64,000 bases of DNA from Lachnospiraceae bacterium. GTDB lineage: Bacteria > Bacillota > Clostridia > Lachnospirales > Lachnospiraceae. A program made the position numbers and the translations under genes. Numbering within the stretch: the first letter of the stretch is position 1; each line of letters opens with the position of its first letter. The DNA lies in assembly GCA_902363675.1 (NCBI GenBank), contig CABJAV010000012.1, positions 561 through 64,560 on the forward strand. Reading direction: 5' to 3'. Shown here in pieces: positions 8,310 through 18,210 of the stretch. Below the pieces are notes generated by a model. It saw only the letters and a list, made by a program, of their open reading frames with translations. It had not been told where the DNA came from and searched no databases.

Positions 8310-9355
8310 TATTCTGTGCTCTCTTCGCTCTCTGTGGAAGCATTTGGATCCTGCTGCGTGAGGGAGTTACTAAATTCAATTTTTGCTAATGCTTTCTTCA
8401 CTACCTTCCAGCCGTCATCTTTCTGCCAGCCGCTCAGTACTTTCTTGTATAAATCGTCCTTTCTCTGGTCGATAATACTCTGACGGTTCTTCTCGGTTGC
8501 ATCCTTGTCCGTATCACTGTCAATACGAACGAAGTACTCTGCATCATCTGTCTCGATTAGTCCGGAAGTCTCTCCTTCTTTCAGATCATCAAGTGCCTTC
8601 TTTACATCGTCTCCCAATGTATCGTTATCGGCATCATAAGTTCCGGTCGTTGTCTCATAATCATGTGCTTTTGCAACACTCTCAAGTGTGGCGCCGTCTT
8701 CTTTCAGCTCATCTGCCATCTCAGATGCTGTCTTCTTGATCGCAGCGACTTCATCATCGGTATAATTAACAAACTGATAGTTTTCATCGGTATGTCCGTT
8801 GGTTGCAATCTTGATCATTGTATAGGCACGCATATTGGCCTCATCATCGGAAACCTTGGTATCTACATCTGCTTCGATTGCATCTTTCATCTTGTCCCTT
8901 ACTGTGTAAAGTGTAAGAATCTCTTCTACGATATCTTCCGTTGCTCCCATCTCCTTGATTGCTTCTGTGGAGTTGGAATCCATAAACTTCTGTGCTGCTT
9001 CTTTGACAGCCTTCTTGTCTGCATCGGTAAGCTCCACATTGTAATCTTTCATGTGTGCCTGCAATGTGTACATCTCATGCAGTGTCTCCATTGCCTGATC
9101 CTTGACGGTTTCCTCTAACGTAGTACCGTTTCCGGAAATGTCTTTGCTCCAGATGTCACTGGTCTGAAGGTATGCCTTATATGCATCCTCCATTGTTGCC
9201 TGCTCATAACGGCAGTAAAAATTTGCAACCCCGAGTGTAACGGTCTGTCCGTTCATGCTGGCTGCTTTTGCGTCTTTATTTATACCGCATCCGCTCATGG
9301 ATGTAGCGCACAGTGCGGCTGCTAATATAAAAGCTGTAATTTTTTTCGCTCTCAT
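8309..9355 (-). CDS. PrsA/SurA-like peptidyl-prolyl isomerase lipoprotein
   Basis: The 348-residue protein begins with a lipoprotein signal peptide ending in SMSGC (Cys about residue 22), so it is exported and lipid-anchored. A SurA-N-like helical region is followed by a degenerate parvulin-like region (about residues 175-290) and an acidic, Ser/Thr/Glu-rich tail. Such proteins follow mfd in many Clostridia and assist folding of secreted proteins. Isomerase activity is uncertain because the parvulin core is hard to recognise. It is the first gene after the promoter at 9400-9428. Confidence 0.75.
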   Translation of the reverse strand: MRAKKITAFILAAALCATSMSGCGINKDAKAASMNGQTVTLGVANFYCRYEQATMEDAYKAYLQTSDIWSKDISGNGTTLEETVKDQAMETLHEMYTLQAHMKDYNVELTDADKKAVKEAAQKFMDSNSTEAIKEMGATEDIVEEILTLYTVRDKMKDAIEADVDTKVSDDEANMRAYTMIKIATNGHTDENYQFVNYTDDEVAAIKKTASEMADELKEDGATLESVAKAHDYETTTGTYDADNDTLGDDVKKALDDLKEGETSGLIETDDAEYFVRIDSDTDKDATEKNRQSIIDQRKDDLYKKVLSGWQKDDGWKVVKKALAKIEFSNSLTQQDPNASTESEESTE

Positions 9356-9399
9356 AGTTCCTCCTAAAAATATGCTCTATTCTGAGCATTTGCTCATAT

Positions 9400-9428
9400 A
9401 TTATAGTGCTTTTTCCCTTAACTAGCAA
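9400..9428 (-). promoter_or_regulatory. Promoter of the prsA-like/aroK/murA unit
   Basis: A TTGCTA -35 (9428-9423) and TATAAT -10 (9405-9400) have a 17-bp spacer. The -35 overlaps the mfd stop codon. A short ATGCTC/GAGCAT hairpin with a following ATTTTT lies at the predicted 5' end of the transcript (9372-9389). Confidence 0.75.
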
Positions 9429-12400
9429 GAACTTTCTGCATTTTCTGTGCATAAGACAGTTTTCATCTGTTCCAAAAGTCGGCGCAGTGTATCCAGCACA
9501 TCATTTGCAGCCTGTCTGGAATTTACTTTCAGCAGATAGGTAAAATAAGGGCCTTTGGCGTCTGCCACAAATTTCAGTGCCGGTGCATTTGCCTGCACAA
9601 GCTCCGGAATCCTTGCAGCATCTACCTTTGCATGCTCATACATCACAAGTTTTAAGGAATCCTCTTTCTGTATCACTTCTTTAATGTATGCGCTATGTGC
9701 AAGACTCTTCAGCCGGGCAATCGTAAGAAGGTTCTGTACCGACTTCGGTGGCTCCCCAAAACGGTCGATCAGTTCTTCTAACATTTCCTCTGCCTCATTA
9801 TCTGTCTCCACACCTGCAATCCTCTTGTAGATATCCAGCTTCTGGGATTCATTTGCAATATAAGTTGCCGGAATGTAAGCATCTGTCCGGATATCCACAG
9901 ATGTATCAAAGCTTTCCTCCATCACATTGCCCTTTGCCTCCCGTACAGCTTCATGGAGCATCTTGCAGTACAGGTCATATCCCACAGCTTCCATATGTCC
10001 ACTCTGCTCTGCGCCGAGAAGATTTCCCGCGCCACGGATTTCCAGATCACGCATCGCAATCTTAAAACCACTTCCGAGATCCGAATATTCTTTGATGGCG
10101 GCAAGTCTCTTTTCCGCCACCTCTTTGAGCATTTTATTTCTGCGATACATAAGAAATGCGTACGCCGTACGATTGGATCTCCCCACACGTCCACGCAACT
10201 GATACAACTGGGAAAGGCCCATGTTATCCGCGTCATGAATAATCATTGTATTCACATTTGAAATATCAAGTCCTGTTTCAATAATTGTCGTAGACACCAG
10301 TACATCAATCTCTCCATTGATAAAACGATACATGATATCTTCCAGCTGAGTCTCCCGCATCTGTCCATGTGCAAACGCCACATTTGCCTCCGGCACAAGT
10401 GCCTGGATTTTTGTTGCCATCTCATCGATATCTCTTACACGATTGTATACATAATACGCCTGACCGCCTCTGGCAAGCTCACGGTTGATTGCTTCCCTCA
10501 CCAGCTCCTCGTTATACTCCATGACATAGGTCTGTATCGGCACACGGTCCATCGGCGGCTCCTCTAACACGCTCATGTCACGGATACCAATCAGGCTCAT
10601 ATGAAGTGTTCGTGGAATCGGTGTGGCGGTCAGCGTCAGTACATCCACGTTGTTTTTTAACTGTTTGATTTTTTCTTTATGTGCCACTCCAAAGCGCTGT
10701 TCCTCATCTACGACAAGCAGCCCCAGATCTTTGAACTGTACATCTTTAGAAAGCAACCGGTGCGTACCGACGATAATATCCACCTGGCCTTTTCGCAGAT
10801 CTTCGATGGAACGTTTCTGTTCCGCCGCACTCCGGAAACGGCACAGCAGATCCACGCGAACCGGAAAGTCTTTCATGCGCTGTGAAAAGGTATTATAGAT
10901 CTGCTGTGCAAGAATCGTGGTCGGTGCCAGATAGGCGACCTGTTTATTCTCCTGCACTGCCTTAAATGCCGCGCGGATGGCAATCTCTGTTTTGCCATAT
11001 CCCACATCACCACAGATCAGACGGTCCATAATCTTGTGGCTTTCCATGTCCTTCTTCGTTGCCTCGATTGCAAGTTCCTGGTCTTCGGTCTCTTCAAACG
11101 GAAACAGTTCCTCAAACTCCCGCTGCCATACAGTATCCGGGCCATAGACAAATCCGTCCTGTTCCTCTCGTGCCGCATACAGTTTCACAAGATCCTGTGC
11201 AATCTGTCTGACCGCGCCACGGACACGATTCTTTGTCCTGCCCCATTCCTGTCCACCCAGCTTGTTCAGCTTCGGTTTCCGCGCATCCTTGCCCGCATAT
11301 TTCTGAATCAGTTCCAACTGCGTTGCAAGAATATAAAGATTCGAACCTCCGGCATACTCGATTTTAATATAATCTTTTACTTTATGATCTACCTCAATCT
11401 TTTCAATTCCTTTATACACGCCCAATCCATGATTCTCATGTACTACATAATCGCCTACGCTTAAGTCCGTAAAGTTCTGGATTTTCTCACCCTCATAAGT
11501 ACGGTGACGTTTTTTCTTTTTCTTCTCTGCACCGAAAATATCACTCTCTGTGATCACCGCGAACTGCAGTACCGGATACTCATACCCTCTGTGTACTTTT
11601 CCATAGCAGACCATAATCTGTCCCGGAAGCAATTCATGGTCATAATCCTCTGTGTAGAAACAATTTAAACCTTCATTTAAAATATCCTCTGCGAGCCTTG
11701 CCGCCCTCGTTTTCGAACCGGACAACAGAATCACTTTATAACCATTTTTTTTATAATGGTTCAGATCTTTAATAAGAAGTTCAAAACTGTTATTGTAAGA
11801 GTTGACGCTTTTTACATGAATGCCATAAGACCCGTTTAATTTCAGTCCACAGCTTTTGGTATCCAATGCCGCCAGCGCGATACAGGAAAAATGCTCCAGC
11901 CGTCCCATGATTTCTTTGTACCCGAACAGTTCTTTCATCTGTCCGGGCAAAATATAGCCTTTCTCGAGACGCTGCTTCATGCTCTCTGAAAATTCAAGTT
12001 CGGTCTGCCGGCCACGCTCGGTACTCCTACTGAGTTCATCGATAAACAGATAGGTTTCTTTTGGATCAAAATAATCCAAAAGTCCCACCCGTTCTTCGCA
12101 GAAATAGGACAAAAAAGCATCCATTCCGGCAGTGACCGCCAGTTCTCCCCACTCTTCTGCCAGTTCCTGTGCCTGTGACAGCGCACGGTGTGCTTCCTCC
12201 GTCTTCATTTCTTTCCGCAGCTTTTTCGAAAAAGATTCTGCCTCTTTTAGCAGTTTTTCGATACCTGCTCTCTTCTCTGCTTCTGTAAGCACCAGCTCGC
12301 AAGCCGGATATATCACTACTTCGTCCAGATTCTCAATCGACTTTTGACTTTCCACATCGAAAGAACGAATCGTATCTACTTCATCTCCCCACATCTCGAT

Positions 12401-12967
12401 ACGGACCGGATTGTCTTCTGTCAGCGGAAAAATATCCAGAATACCGCCACGGATAGCAAATTGTCCCATGCTCTCCACCTGATACTCTTTTTCATATCCC
12501 ATACAGACCAGAAGATCCTTCATCTGTTCTAAATCAATGGTATCCTCCGGCGCAATCCGACAGATGCTGTCCCAAAGCTGCTTTGCAGGTGCCATGGTAT
12601 TCATAAGCGCATCGAATGTCGTGATAACCGTTACCTCATCCTGCTCATGAATGGCACGCAATGCCTGAATACGCTCCGCCGTCAACAGATTTCCCCGGAT
12701 ATCGGACTGGTAAAACAGAACATCCTTTGCCGGATAGTAGACAACCGCCGGATCAAAAAAGCGGTAATCCTCGTATAATTCTTTTGCTTTCTGCTCATGA
12801 AAAGTGACAATGATCTTATTTTTACGACCATTGCCAACTCCATAAATCATATGTGGTTTTTGCGCATCGATGCAGCCTGTAATGGAAATCAGGCCCTCCT
12901 GCTGCATGTTGTGCGTCATTTCTTCAAATCCGCTTAATTCTTCTAACGGTTCTACAAATGCTCTCAA
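9422..12967 (-). CDS. mfd: Transcription-repair coupling factor
   Basis: This 1181-residue protein displaces stalled RNA polymerase and recruits UvrA to the lesion. The order is the usual one: a UvrB-like module at the N-terminus, the RNA polymerase interaction (CarD/RID) domain near residue 506 ([14 protein letters not shown]), superfamily 2 translocase motifs with Walker [10 protein letters not shown] near 650, DEEQRFGV near 752 and TATPIPRT after it, then a C-terminal TRCF domain. Start ATG lies 7 nt after the pth stop, so the two are co-transcribed. Confidence 0.98.
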   Translation of the reverse strand: MRAFVEPLEELSGFEEMTHNMQQEGLISITGCIDAQKPHMIYGVGNGRKNKIIVTFHEQKAKELYEDYRFFDPAVVYYPAKDVLFYQSDIRGNLLTAERIQALRAIHEQDEVTVITTFDALMNTMAPAKQLWDSICRIAPEDTIDLEQMKDLLVCMGYEKEYQVESMGQFAIRGGILDIFPLTEDNPVRIEMWGDEVDTIRSFDVESQKSIENLDEVVIYPACELVLTEAEKRAGIEKLLKEAESFSKKLRKEMKTEEAHRALSQAQELAEEWGELAVTAGMDAFLSYFCEERVGLLDYFDPKETYLFIDELSRSTERGRQTELEFSESMKQRLEKGYILPGQMKELFGYKEIMGRLEHFSCIALAALDTKSCGLKLNGSYGIHVKSVNSYNNSFELLIKDLNHYKKNGYKVILLSGSKTRAARLAEDILNEGLNCFYTEDYDHELLPGQIMVCYGKVHRGYEYPVLQFAVITESDIFGAEKKKKKRHRTYEGEKIQNFTDLSVGDYVVHENHGLGVYKGIEKIEVDHKVKDYIKIEYAGGSNLYILATQLELIQKYAGKDARKPKLNKLGGQEWGRTKNRVRGAVRQIAQDLVKLYAAREEQDGFVYGPDTVWQREFEELFPFEETEDQELAIEATKKDMESHKIMDRLICGDVGYGKTEIAIRAAFKAVQENKQVAYLAPTTILAQQIYNTFSQRMKDFPVRVDLLCRFRSAAEQKRSIEDLRKGQVDIIVGTHRLLSKDVQFKDLGLLVVDEEQRFGVAHKEKIKQLKNNVDVLTLTATPIPRTLHMSLIGIRDMSVLEEPPMDRVPIQTYVMEYNEELVREAINRELARGGQAYYVYNRVRDIDEMATKIQALVPEANVAFAHGQMRETQLEDIMYRFINGEIDVLVSTTIIETGLDISNVNTMIIHDADNMGLSQLYQLRGRVGRSNRTAYAFLMYRRNKMLKEVAEKRLAAIKEYSDLGSGFKIAMRDLEIRGAGNLLGAEQSGHMEAVGYDLYCKMLHEAVREAKGNVMEESFDTSVDIRTDAYIPATYIANESQKLDIYKRIAGVETDNEAEEMLEELIDRFGEPPKSVQNLLTIARLKSLAHSAYIKEVIQKEDSLKLVMYEHAKVDAARIPELVQANAPALKFVADAKGPYFTYLLKVNSRQAANDVLDTLRRLLEQMKTVLCTENAESSC

Positions 12968-12973
12968 TTCGTT

Positions 12974-13549
12974 CTACTCCTGCTTTTTTGCATTAAAATC
13001 ATTCATGGCTTTGTCCACCTGCCCCTGCATCATCAGCACTGCTGCCGCCTCTGCATCCTTTATGGCATCTTCCACGAGCGCACGGTCCTCCCTGGAAAAA
13101 TGTCCCAGCACATGATCTGCCAGATCCCATCCGGCCGGTTTCTCGCCCACACCGACTTTGATCCGCATAAAGTTCTGGGTTCCTGTGCGGGCAATGATAC
13201 TCTTGATACCATTATGCCCACCTGCGCTGCCTTTCTTGCGCACACGGATATTTCCCGGTGCAAGTGAAATATCATCGAATATGACAATCATTTCCTCTTC
13301 CGGGTCAATCTTGTAGAAATTGACGATCTCCGCAACACTGTCTCCGCTCAGGTTCATATATGTCTGGGGTTTTGCCAGCAACACCTTCACGCCATCAATC
13401 ACACCGGTTCCGCATAGTGCTTTATGCTTTTTCTCATTCATGGAAATGTTGTATTTATCCGCCAATGCATCAATGGTGTCAAAGCCAATATTGTGTCTTG
13501 TCTTATCGTATTTTTTCTCTGGATTTCCCAGACCAACAATTAAAAACAT
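12974..13549 (-). CDS. pth: Peptidyl-tRNA hydrolase
   Basis: Releases tRNA from peptidyl-tRNA that has dropped off the ribosome. The 191-residue protein shows IVGLGNPEKKYDKTRHNIGF (catalytic His and substrate Asn), the LLAKPQTYMNLSG motif and GGHNGIKS, all diagnostic. It is directly upstream of mfd, an arrangement common in Firmicutes. It starts just after the spoVG terminator, so it needs read-through or a promoter that I did not identify. Confidence 0.97.
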   Translation of the reverse strand: MFLIVGLGNPEKKYDKTRHNIGFDTIDALADKYNISMNEKKHKALCGTGVIDGVKVLLAKPQTYMNLSGDSVAEIVNFYKIDPEEEMIVIFDDISLAPGNIRVRKKGSAGGHNGIKSIIARTGTQNFMRIKVGVGEKPAGWDLADHVLGHFSREDRALVEDAIKDAEAAAVLMMQGQVDKAMNDFNAKKQE

Positions 13550-13569
13550 AGTATATCCTCTCTTCGCTC

Positions 13570-13598
13570 AAAAAGGGCTATGGATTACTCCACAGCCC
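13570..13598 (-). terminator. Terminator after spoVG
   Basis: GGGCTGTGGA and TCCATAGCCC form a 10-bp stem (one G-U pair) with a 4-nt loop, followed on the minus strand by TTTTT. Confidence 0.85.
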
Positions 13599-13604
13599 CT
13601 ATTT

Positions 13605-13877
13605 TTATTCTTCTTCCTTCTCCTGCAAGACTTCTTCGTATTTTTTCAAGATCAGATTCTGTATCTGTTCTCTTGTTCCGGAATTGATCGGATGTGCAAT
13701 ATCGCGATATTCTCCATCACTGGCCTTTCGGCTCGGCATTGCGATAAATAATCCCTTCTCTCCATCAATCACCTTGATATCATGTACCACGAACTCATCG
13801 TCAATCGTGATCGATACTACAGCTTTCATCTTGCCTTCTTTATCCACCTTACGGATTCTTACATCTGTAATCTGCAT
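13605..13877 (-). CDS. spoVG: Septation/sporulation regulator SpoVG
   Basis: A 90-residue nucleic-acid-binding protein with the family signature [11 protein letters not shown] at the start, [18 protein letters not shown], and YRDIAHPIN near residue 60. In Firmicutes SpoVG affects sporulation, septation and many surface genes. The start is supported by AAGGGGG upstream. It lies 53 bp after glgD and may share the glg transcript. Confidence 0.96.
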   Translation of the reverse strand: MQITDVRIRKVDKEGKMKAVVSITIDDEFVVHDIKVIDGEKGLFIAMPSRKASDGEYRDIAHPINSGTREQIQNLILKKYEEVLQEKEEE

Positions 13878-13930
13878 ATGTGCCCCCTTCCAAATCCGTA
13901 GATCCCATCTCCTAAAGAAATGTGTGATCC

Positions 13931-15049
13931 TTACAACATGTATCTTTCGTTATCTTCCGATACGATCAGGACGCCTTTTTCACCGCAATAGTATGTATTT
14001 GCTTTCAGAGTCCCCCTACTCTCTACAATACAATTTTCTACATGTGTGTTGTCCCCGATATAAGCATCATTTAAAATAATGGAATTCTTGATAACACAAT
14101 TCTTTCCAATAAATACCTTCTTAAACAGAACTGAATTCTCCACACGGCTATTGATAATACAGCCACTGGAAATCAGACTGTTACGGATTTCGGAACCTGT
14201 GTTATATTTTGCCGGCGGAAGATCATCCACCTTCGAATATACCTTTGGTTCCTGACGGAAGAAGTATTCTCTTACATCCGGCTTCAGGAAATCCATGTTT
14301 GTGCGGAAATAATCATCCACACTGGCAATATTGCTCCAGTAATTGTTCATTTTGTATCCATAGATGCGCTTGATATTTTTGTAACGGATCAGTACATCTG
14401 CTACAAAGTCAAACCGATTCTCTTCTGCGGATTTCTCCAGAATCTCAATCAGCTGTCTTCTGCGGATCACATAAACGCCTGTTGAAATAGTATTGGACTG
14501 CGCAATAATCGGCTTTTCCTCAAATTCAACAATGCGGGCATCCTCATTCATGCGCAAAACACCAAACCGGCTGACATCCGCATCTGCAGGCATATCTTTG
14601 CATGCAACTGTGATATCGGCTTTCTTGGCAATGTGATAGTCAAGAAGTTCATTATAATCCATTTTGTAAACGCAGTCACCACTGGAAATAATTACATATG
14701 GCTCATGGCGTCTTTTCAGGAAATCAATGTTCTGGTACATTGCATCTGCGGTACCGCGATACCAGTCACTGTTCTCTGCTGTCACCGTTGGTGTAAACAG
14801 ATATAATCCTCCCTGCTTACGTCCGAAATCCCACCACTTAGAAGAACTTAGATGTTCATTTAAGGATCTCGCATTATACTGTGTCAGAACCGCAACGGTC
14901 TGTACATGGGAGTTGCTCATGTTGCTGAGTGCAAAATCGATGCAGCGGAAGCTTCCGCCCACCGGCATCGCCGGGATTGCACGCTTTTTGGATAATTCGC
15001 CCATCCGGTTGTTATTGCCACCGGCTAAAATAATACCTACTGCTTTCAT
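13931..15049 (-). CDS. glgD: ADP-glucose pyrophosphorylase regulatory-type subunit GlgD
   Basis: A GlgC paralog of 372 residues. The nucleotide-binding loop reads [16 protein letters not shown] instead of the active GGxGxRL form, and the C-terminal part is a left-handed beta-helix. In Firmicutes GlgD partners GlgC and is poorly active alone, boosting the heteromer. Its ATG overlaps the glgC stop by 4 nt, consistent with 1:1 synthesis for glycogen formation. No other glycogen gene is in the window. Confidence 0.94.
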   Translation of the reverse strand: MKAVGIILAGGNNNRMGELSKKRAIPAMPVGGSFRCIDFALSNMSNSHVQTVAVLTQYNARSLNEHLSSSKWWDFGRKQGGLYLFTPTVTAENSDWYRGTADAMYQNIDFLKRRHEPYVIISSGDCVYKMDYNELLDYHIAKKADITVACKDMPADADVSRFGVLRMNEDARIVEFEEKPIIAQSNTISTGVYVIRRRQLIEILEKSAEENRFDFVADVLIRYKNIKRIYGYKMNNYWSNIASVDDYFRTNMDFLKPDVREYFFRQEPKVYSKVDDLPPAKYNTGSEIRNSLISSGCIINSRVENSVLFKKVFIGKNCVIKNSIILNDAYIGDNTHVENCIVESRGTLKANTYYCGEKGVLIVSEDNERYML

Positions 15050-16320
15050 TTTCTGTCACCTGCCTTAATGATTACTTCGCCGCTTGCCAATATGCCATCC
15101 GGATAATCTTCACGCTCAGTTACTCCCGAAATTGCAGTATTCTTTCCCACGGAAACATTCTCAGGTATTACCGAATCATCGCCTATCGTCACAAGTCCAA
15201 ATGAATATACACTTTCGTTAAGTTTATTCGGTGCTTCTTCTCCAATGCCAAGTGTTACACCATCTTCAATTCTACAGTTTTCTGCGATAATAGATTTATC
15301 TATTGTTACATTTTTTCCGATACTGGTATCTTTCATGATGATGGAATCCCGTACTACAGTTCCCTCACCAATATATACATTCGGTCCAATAACAGAATTG
15401 ATAACTTCACCATGAATTTCCGATGCTTCACCGATAATGCAACGCTCGACGTGTGCGCCCGGTGCTATGTACTGTGGCTCAATCGTATCACACTTGGTAT
15501 AAATCTTCCAGTACTCTTCATAGAGGTTGAATTCCGGAATCAGATCAATCAGTTCCATATTAGCTTCCCAATAGGAACCCAAGGTACCGACATCCTTCCA
15601 GTATCCGTTAAATTCATATGCAAATAATCTTTTCTGCTTTTCGAAACAGTATGGGATAATATGCTTACCAAAATCACAGCTTTGCTGATCTTTCAGTTCG
15701 ATCAATGCATCCCGAAGCACTTTCCAGGAGAAAATATAAATTCCCATAGATGCCAGATTGCTTCTCGGCTCCTTTGGTTTTTCTTCGAAATCCATAATCT
15801 TCTTATTCTCATCTGCAATCACAATACCGAACCGGCTTGCTTCTTCCAACGGAACCGGCATTGTGGCAATTGTAACATCCGCATTGTTTGCCTTATGGAA
15901 ATCAAGCATAACTTCATAATCCATCTTGTAAATATGATCACCTGATAAAATCAGAACATATTCCGGATTATAGCTTTCCATATAACGAAGATTCTGGTAA
16001 ATCGCGTTCGCGGTTCCAGTATACCATTCACTGTTATTGCTGCGCTCATATGGTGGAAGAACCGTAACGCCACCATTATTACGATCCAGATCCCACGGAA
16101 TACCAATTCCAATGTGCGTATTCAACCGCAGAGGCTGATACTGTGTCAACACACCCACCGTATCAATTCCTGAGTTGATACAATTACTGAGTGGGAAATC
16201 AATAATTCTGTACTTGCCGCCAAAAGCCACTGCCGGCTTAGCGACATCCGATGTCAGAACTCCAAGTCTGCTGCCCTGACCGCCTGCTAAAAGCATAGCT
16301 ATCATTTCTTTCTTAATCAC
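15046..16320 (-). CDS. glgC: Glucose-1-phosphate adenylyltransferase
   Basis: Makes ADP-glucose from glucose-1-phosphate and ATP, the committed step of glycogen synthesis. The 424-residue protein has the [10 protein letters not shown] pyrophosphorylase loop at 11-20, [10 protein letters not shown] near 131 and FEEKPKEP near 180, then a hexapeptide beta-helix. It is the first gene after the promoter at 16377-16405 and is coupled to glgD. Confidence 0.97.
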   Translation of the reverse strand: MIKKEMIAMLLAGGQGSRLGVLTSDVAKPAVAFGGKYRIIDFPLSNCINSGIDTVGVLTQYQPLRLNTHIGIGIPWDLDRNNGGVTVLPPYERSNNSEWYTGTANAIYQNLRYMESYNPEYVLILSGDHIYKMDYEVMLDFHKANNADVTIATMPVPLEEASRFGIVIADENKKIMDFEEKPKEPRSNLASMGIYIFSWKVLRDALIELKDQQSCDFGKHIIPYCFEKQKRLFAYEFNGYWKDVGTLGSYWEANMELIDLIPEFNLYEEYWKIYTKCDTIEPQYIAPGAHVERCIIGEASEIHGEVINSVIGPNVYIGEGTVVRDSIIMKDTSIGKNVTIDKSIIAENCRIEDGVTLGIGEEAPNKLNESVYSFGLVTIGDDSVIPENVSVGKNTAISGVTEREDYPDGILASGEVIIKAGDRK

Positions 16321-16376
16321 GTCATCACTCCTCGTCTGTTCCAGTTTTATGTAATGTTAATTTTTATTTATTTTTG

Positions 16377-16405
16377 ATTATAGCATATCATAGGTATATT
16401 TACAA
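16377..16405 (-). promoter_or_regulatory. Promoter of glgC-glgD
   Basis: TTGTAA (16405-16400) and TATAAT (16382-16377) with a 17-bp spacer ending in TGC, an extended -10 element. The 5' UTR is about 50 nt. Confidence 0.8.
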
Positions 16406-16489
16406 CATTATTCACAATTTTCCAAAAAATTTTTTCTGTATTTTGGCACATTGCACAATACTTTTTCAGGTGCGCGAATTACCCCAGAG

Positions 16490-16498
16490 TGGTATAAT
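16490..16498 (+). promoter_or_regulatory. Extended -10 promoter of murC
   Basis: TGGTATAAT gives a perfect -10 with an upstream TG dinucleotide. The -35 position (16470-16475) is poor. The -10 lies 33 bp before the murC ATG, which is preceded by AGGTAGGT. Confidence 0.65.
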
Positions 16499-16531
16499 AG
16501 TTAAAAACTTATAAATAGGTAGGTAATCTTC

Positions 16532-17911
16532 ATGTATAAATTAAATTTTAACGAACCAATTCACGTTCATTTTATCGGCATTGGCGGTATCAGTATGAGT
16601 GGACTCGCTGAGATCCTTCTTGAGAAAGGCTTTACGATCTCCGGTTCCGATTCCAAAGAATCCGATTTAACAGACATCCTTACATCCAAGGGTGCTACCA
16701 TATTCTATGGACAGAAAGCAGAGAATATTATTCCTGGTATTCAGCTGGTTGTTTACACGGCTGCAATCCATGAGGATAACCCAGAATTTGCAGAGGCTAA
16801 AGCCCAGCAGCTTCCAATGCTTTCCCGTGCACAGCTTCTCGGACAGATTATGGATAACTATGAGAAATCCATTGCTGTTGCAGGTACACATGGTAAGACA
16901 ACAACAACTTCCATGATCAGCGAAATTCTTATGGCCGCCAAAGCAGACCCAACTATCTCCGTTGGTGGTATTCTTCCATCGATCGGCGGAAATCTCCGTG
17001 TGGGAGCTTCTTCCGTCTTTGTGTCAGAAGCGTGCGAATATACCAACAGCTTTTTAAATTTCCGTCCTAAATACAGCATCATCTTAAATGTAGAAGCTGA
17101 ACATCTCGACTTTTTCAAAGATCTGGATGATATCCGCCACTCTTTCCGCAAATTTGCCGGCAATACTTTAGCAGATGGCGCAACGATCATCAATGGCGAA
17201 ATCACTAACTATGAGGAGCTGACCCATAATCTTCCTCAGGAGATCATCACCTACGGATTTGACTCCTCCTTTGATTTCTATGCTACTGATGTAACTTACA
17301 ACGAGAAGGCCTGTCCGGCTTTTACTGTTATGCATCATGACAAAAAAGTCGCAGATATTCAGTTATCTGTTCCGGGACGCCACAATGCAAGCAACGCACT
17401 CGCTGCAGTTGCCCTTGCGGTAACCATGGGACTTGATACCGATGCAATCGTTCGCGGACTGGATGCCTTCGGTGGTGCCAACCGCCGTTTCCAATATAAA
17501 GGAATCGTCGATGGTGTAACTGTTATCGATGATTATGCCCATCATCCAACCGAGATCCGTGCAACACTTTCTGCGGCTGAAAATTATCCACATCAGCGCC
17601 TCGTTCTGGTATTCCAGCCACATACATACTCCCGAACCAAGGCTTTCCTTGATGACTTTGCAGATGTTCTGTCTATGGCAGACGTTGTAGTGCTTGCAGA
17701 TATTTTTGCCGCCCGCGAGCAGAATACTTACGGGGTAAGTTCCAAAGACATTCTCTCCCGCCTTAAGGCAAAAGGCACAGAAGCTTACTATTTCCCATCT
17801 TTTGAGGAAATTGAGAAATTTTTATTAAAAAATTGTGTAAACGGTGACCTGTTGATAACTATGGGTGCCGGAAACATTGTAGAAATAGGCGAAGCCCTTT
17901 TAGGAAAATAA
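16532..17911 (+). CDS. murC: UDP-N-acetylmuramate--L-alanine ligase
   Basis: Adds L-Ala to UDP-MurNAc in peptidoglycan precursor synthesis. The 459-residue protein has GIGGISMSGLAEI at the N-terminal UDP-binding loop, the P-loop GTHGKTTTT near residue 119, the NVEAEHLDFF carbamate/metal region, and DDYAHHPTEI near 335. It is alone on its transcript, with a terminator-like hairpin after the stop. No other mur ligase is near. Confidence 0.98.
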   Translation: MYKLNFNEPIHVHFIGIGGISMSGLAEILLEKGFTISGSDSKESDLTDILTSKGATIFYGQKAENIIPGIQLVVYTAAIHEDNPEFAEAKAQQLPMLSRAQLLGQIMDNYEKSIAVAGTHGKTTTTSMISEILMAAKADPTISVGGILPSIGGNLRVGASSVFVSEACEYTNSFLNFRPKYSIILNVEAEHLDFFKDLDDIRHSFRKFAGNTLADGATIINGEITNYEELTHNLPQEIITYGFDSSFDFYATDVTYNEKACPAFTVMHHDKKVADIQLSVPGRHNASNALAAVALAVTMGLDTDAIVRGLDAFGGANRRFQYKGIVDGVTVIDDYAHHPTEIRATLSAAENYPHQRLVLVFQPHTYSRTKAFLDDFADVLSMADVVVLADIFAAREQNTYGVSSKDILSRLKAKGTEAYYFPSFEEIEKFLLKNCVNGDLLITMGAGNIVEIGEALLGK

Positions 17912-17930
17912 GTTATCCACTTTATCCACA
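17911..17930 (+). repeat. DnaA-box pair, copy 1 of a 20-bp direct repeat
   Basis: The sequence AGTTATCCACTTTATCCACA holds two head-to-tail 9-mers: TTATCCACT (17913-17921) and the consensus DnaA box TTATCCACA (17922-17930). It begins at the murC stop codon and overlaps the left arm of the murC terminator. An identical 20-mer lies at 18064-18083. Confidence 0.8.
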
Positions 17931-17975
17931 TAGAAACGTTGATAGTTATTCATCGTGCTATGTGGATTTTTATTT
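17925..17975 (+). terminator. Terminator-like hairpin after murC
   Basis: ATCCACATAG (17925-17934) pairs perfectly with CTATGTGGAT (17958-17967) across a 23-nt loop, followed by TTTTATTTT. The left arm includes part of a DnaA box. Confidence 0.65.
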
Positions 17976-18063
17976 TCGTCATCAACAATATCATCCTATG
18001 CTTTAACCTTGATTTTATGCCAGATGCAGAAATATTTTAAATGAACGAATGATTTTTCAACGG

Positions 18064-18094
18064 AGTTATCCACTTTATCCACAATTTATCCAAT
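18064..18094 (+). repeat. DnaA-box cluster, copy 2 plus a third box
   Basis: The same 20-mer as at 17911 (boxes at 18066-18074 and 18075-18083) is followed by TTATCCAAT (18086-18094). The stretch from 17976 to 18063 between the clusters is AT-rich and without a gene. The clusters lie 70-250 bp before the DnaD-like promoter. Confidence 0.8.
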
Positions 18095-18160
18095 GTTCGT
18101 AAAAGCCTGTATTCTTCGGTACTCTGGGACTTTTTTCATCTTCCATTTGGAAAATTCTTG

Positions 18161-18169
18161 TGCTATAAT
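18161..18169 (+). promoter_or_regulatory. Extended -10 promoter of the dnaD/dnaC-like pair
   Basis: TGCTATAAT provides an extended -10; the -35 position is weak. It lies 42 bp before the chosen ATG and 67 bp after the last DnaA box, so bound DnaA could influence it. Confidence 0.6.
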
Positions 18170-18210
18170 CACAAATGCACGAAATCGTGCCTAACTATCG
18201 GAGGTCCAAT

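Noticed and set aside
11036..11464. 142-residue plus-strand frame opposite mfd
   Set aside because: It lies wholly opposite conserved mfd codons and has no RBS or family resemblance; a shadow frame. The same applies to other long frames opposite murA, mfd, the effector and ribosomal genes.
17911..18094. Chromosomal origin oriC
   Set aside because: dnaA, dnaN and the usual origin neighbours are absent, and gene orientation gives no proof of a replication start. It is reported only as a DnaA-box cluster.
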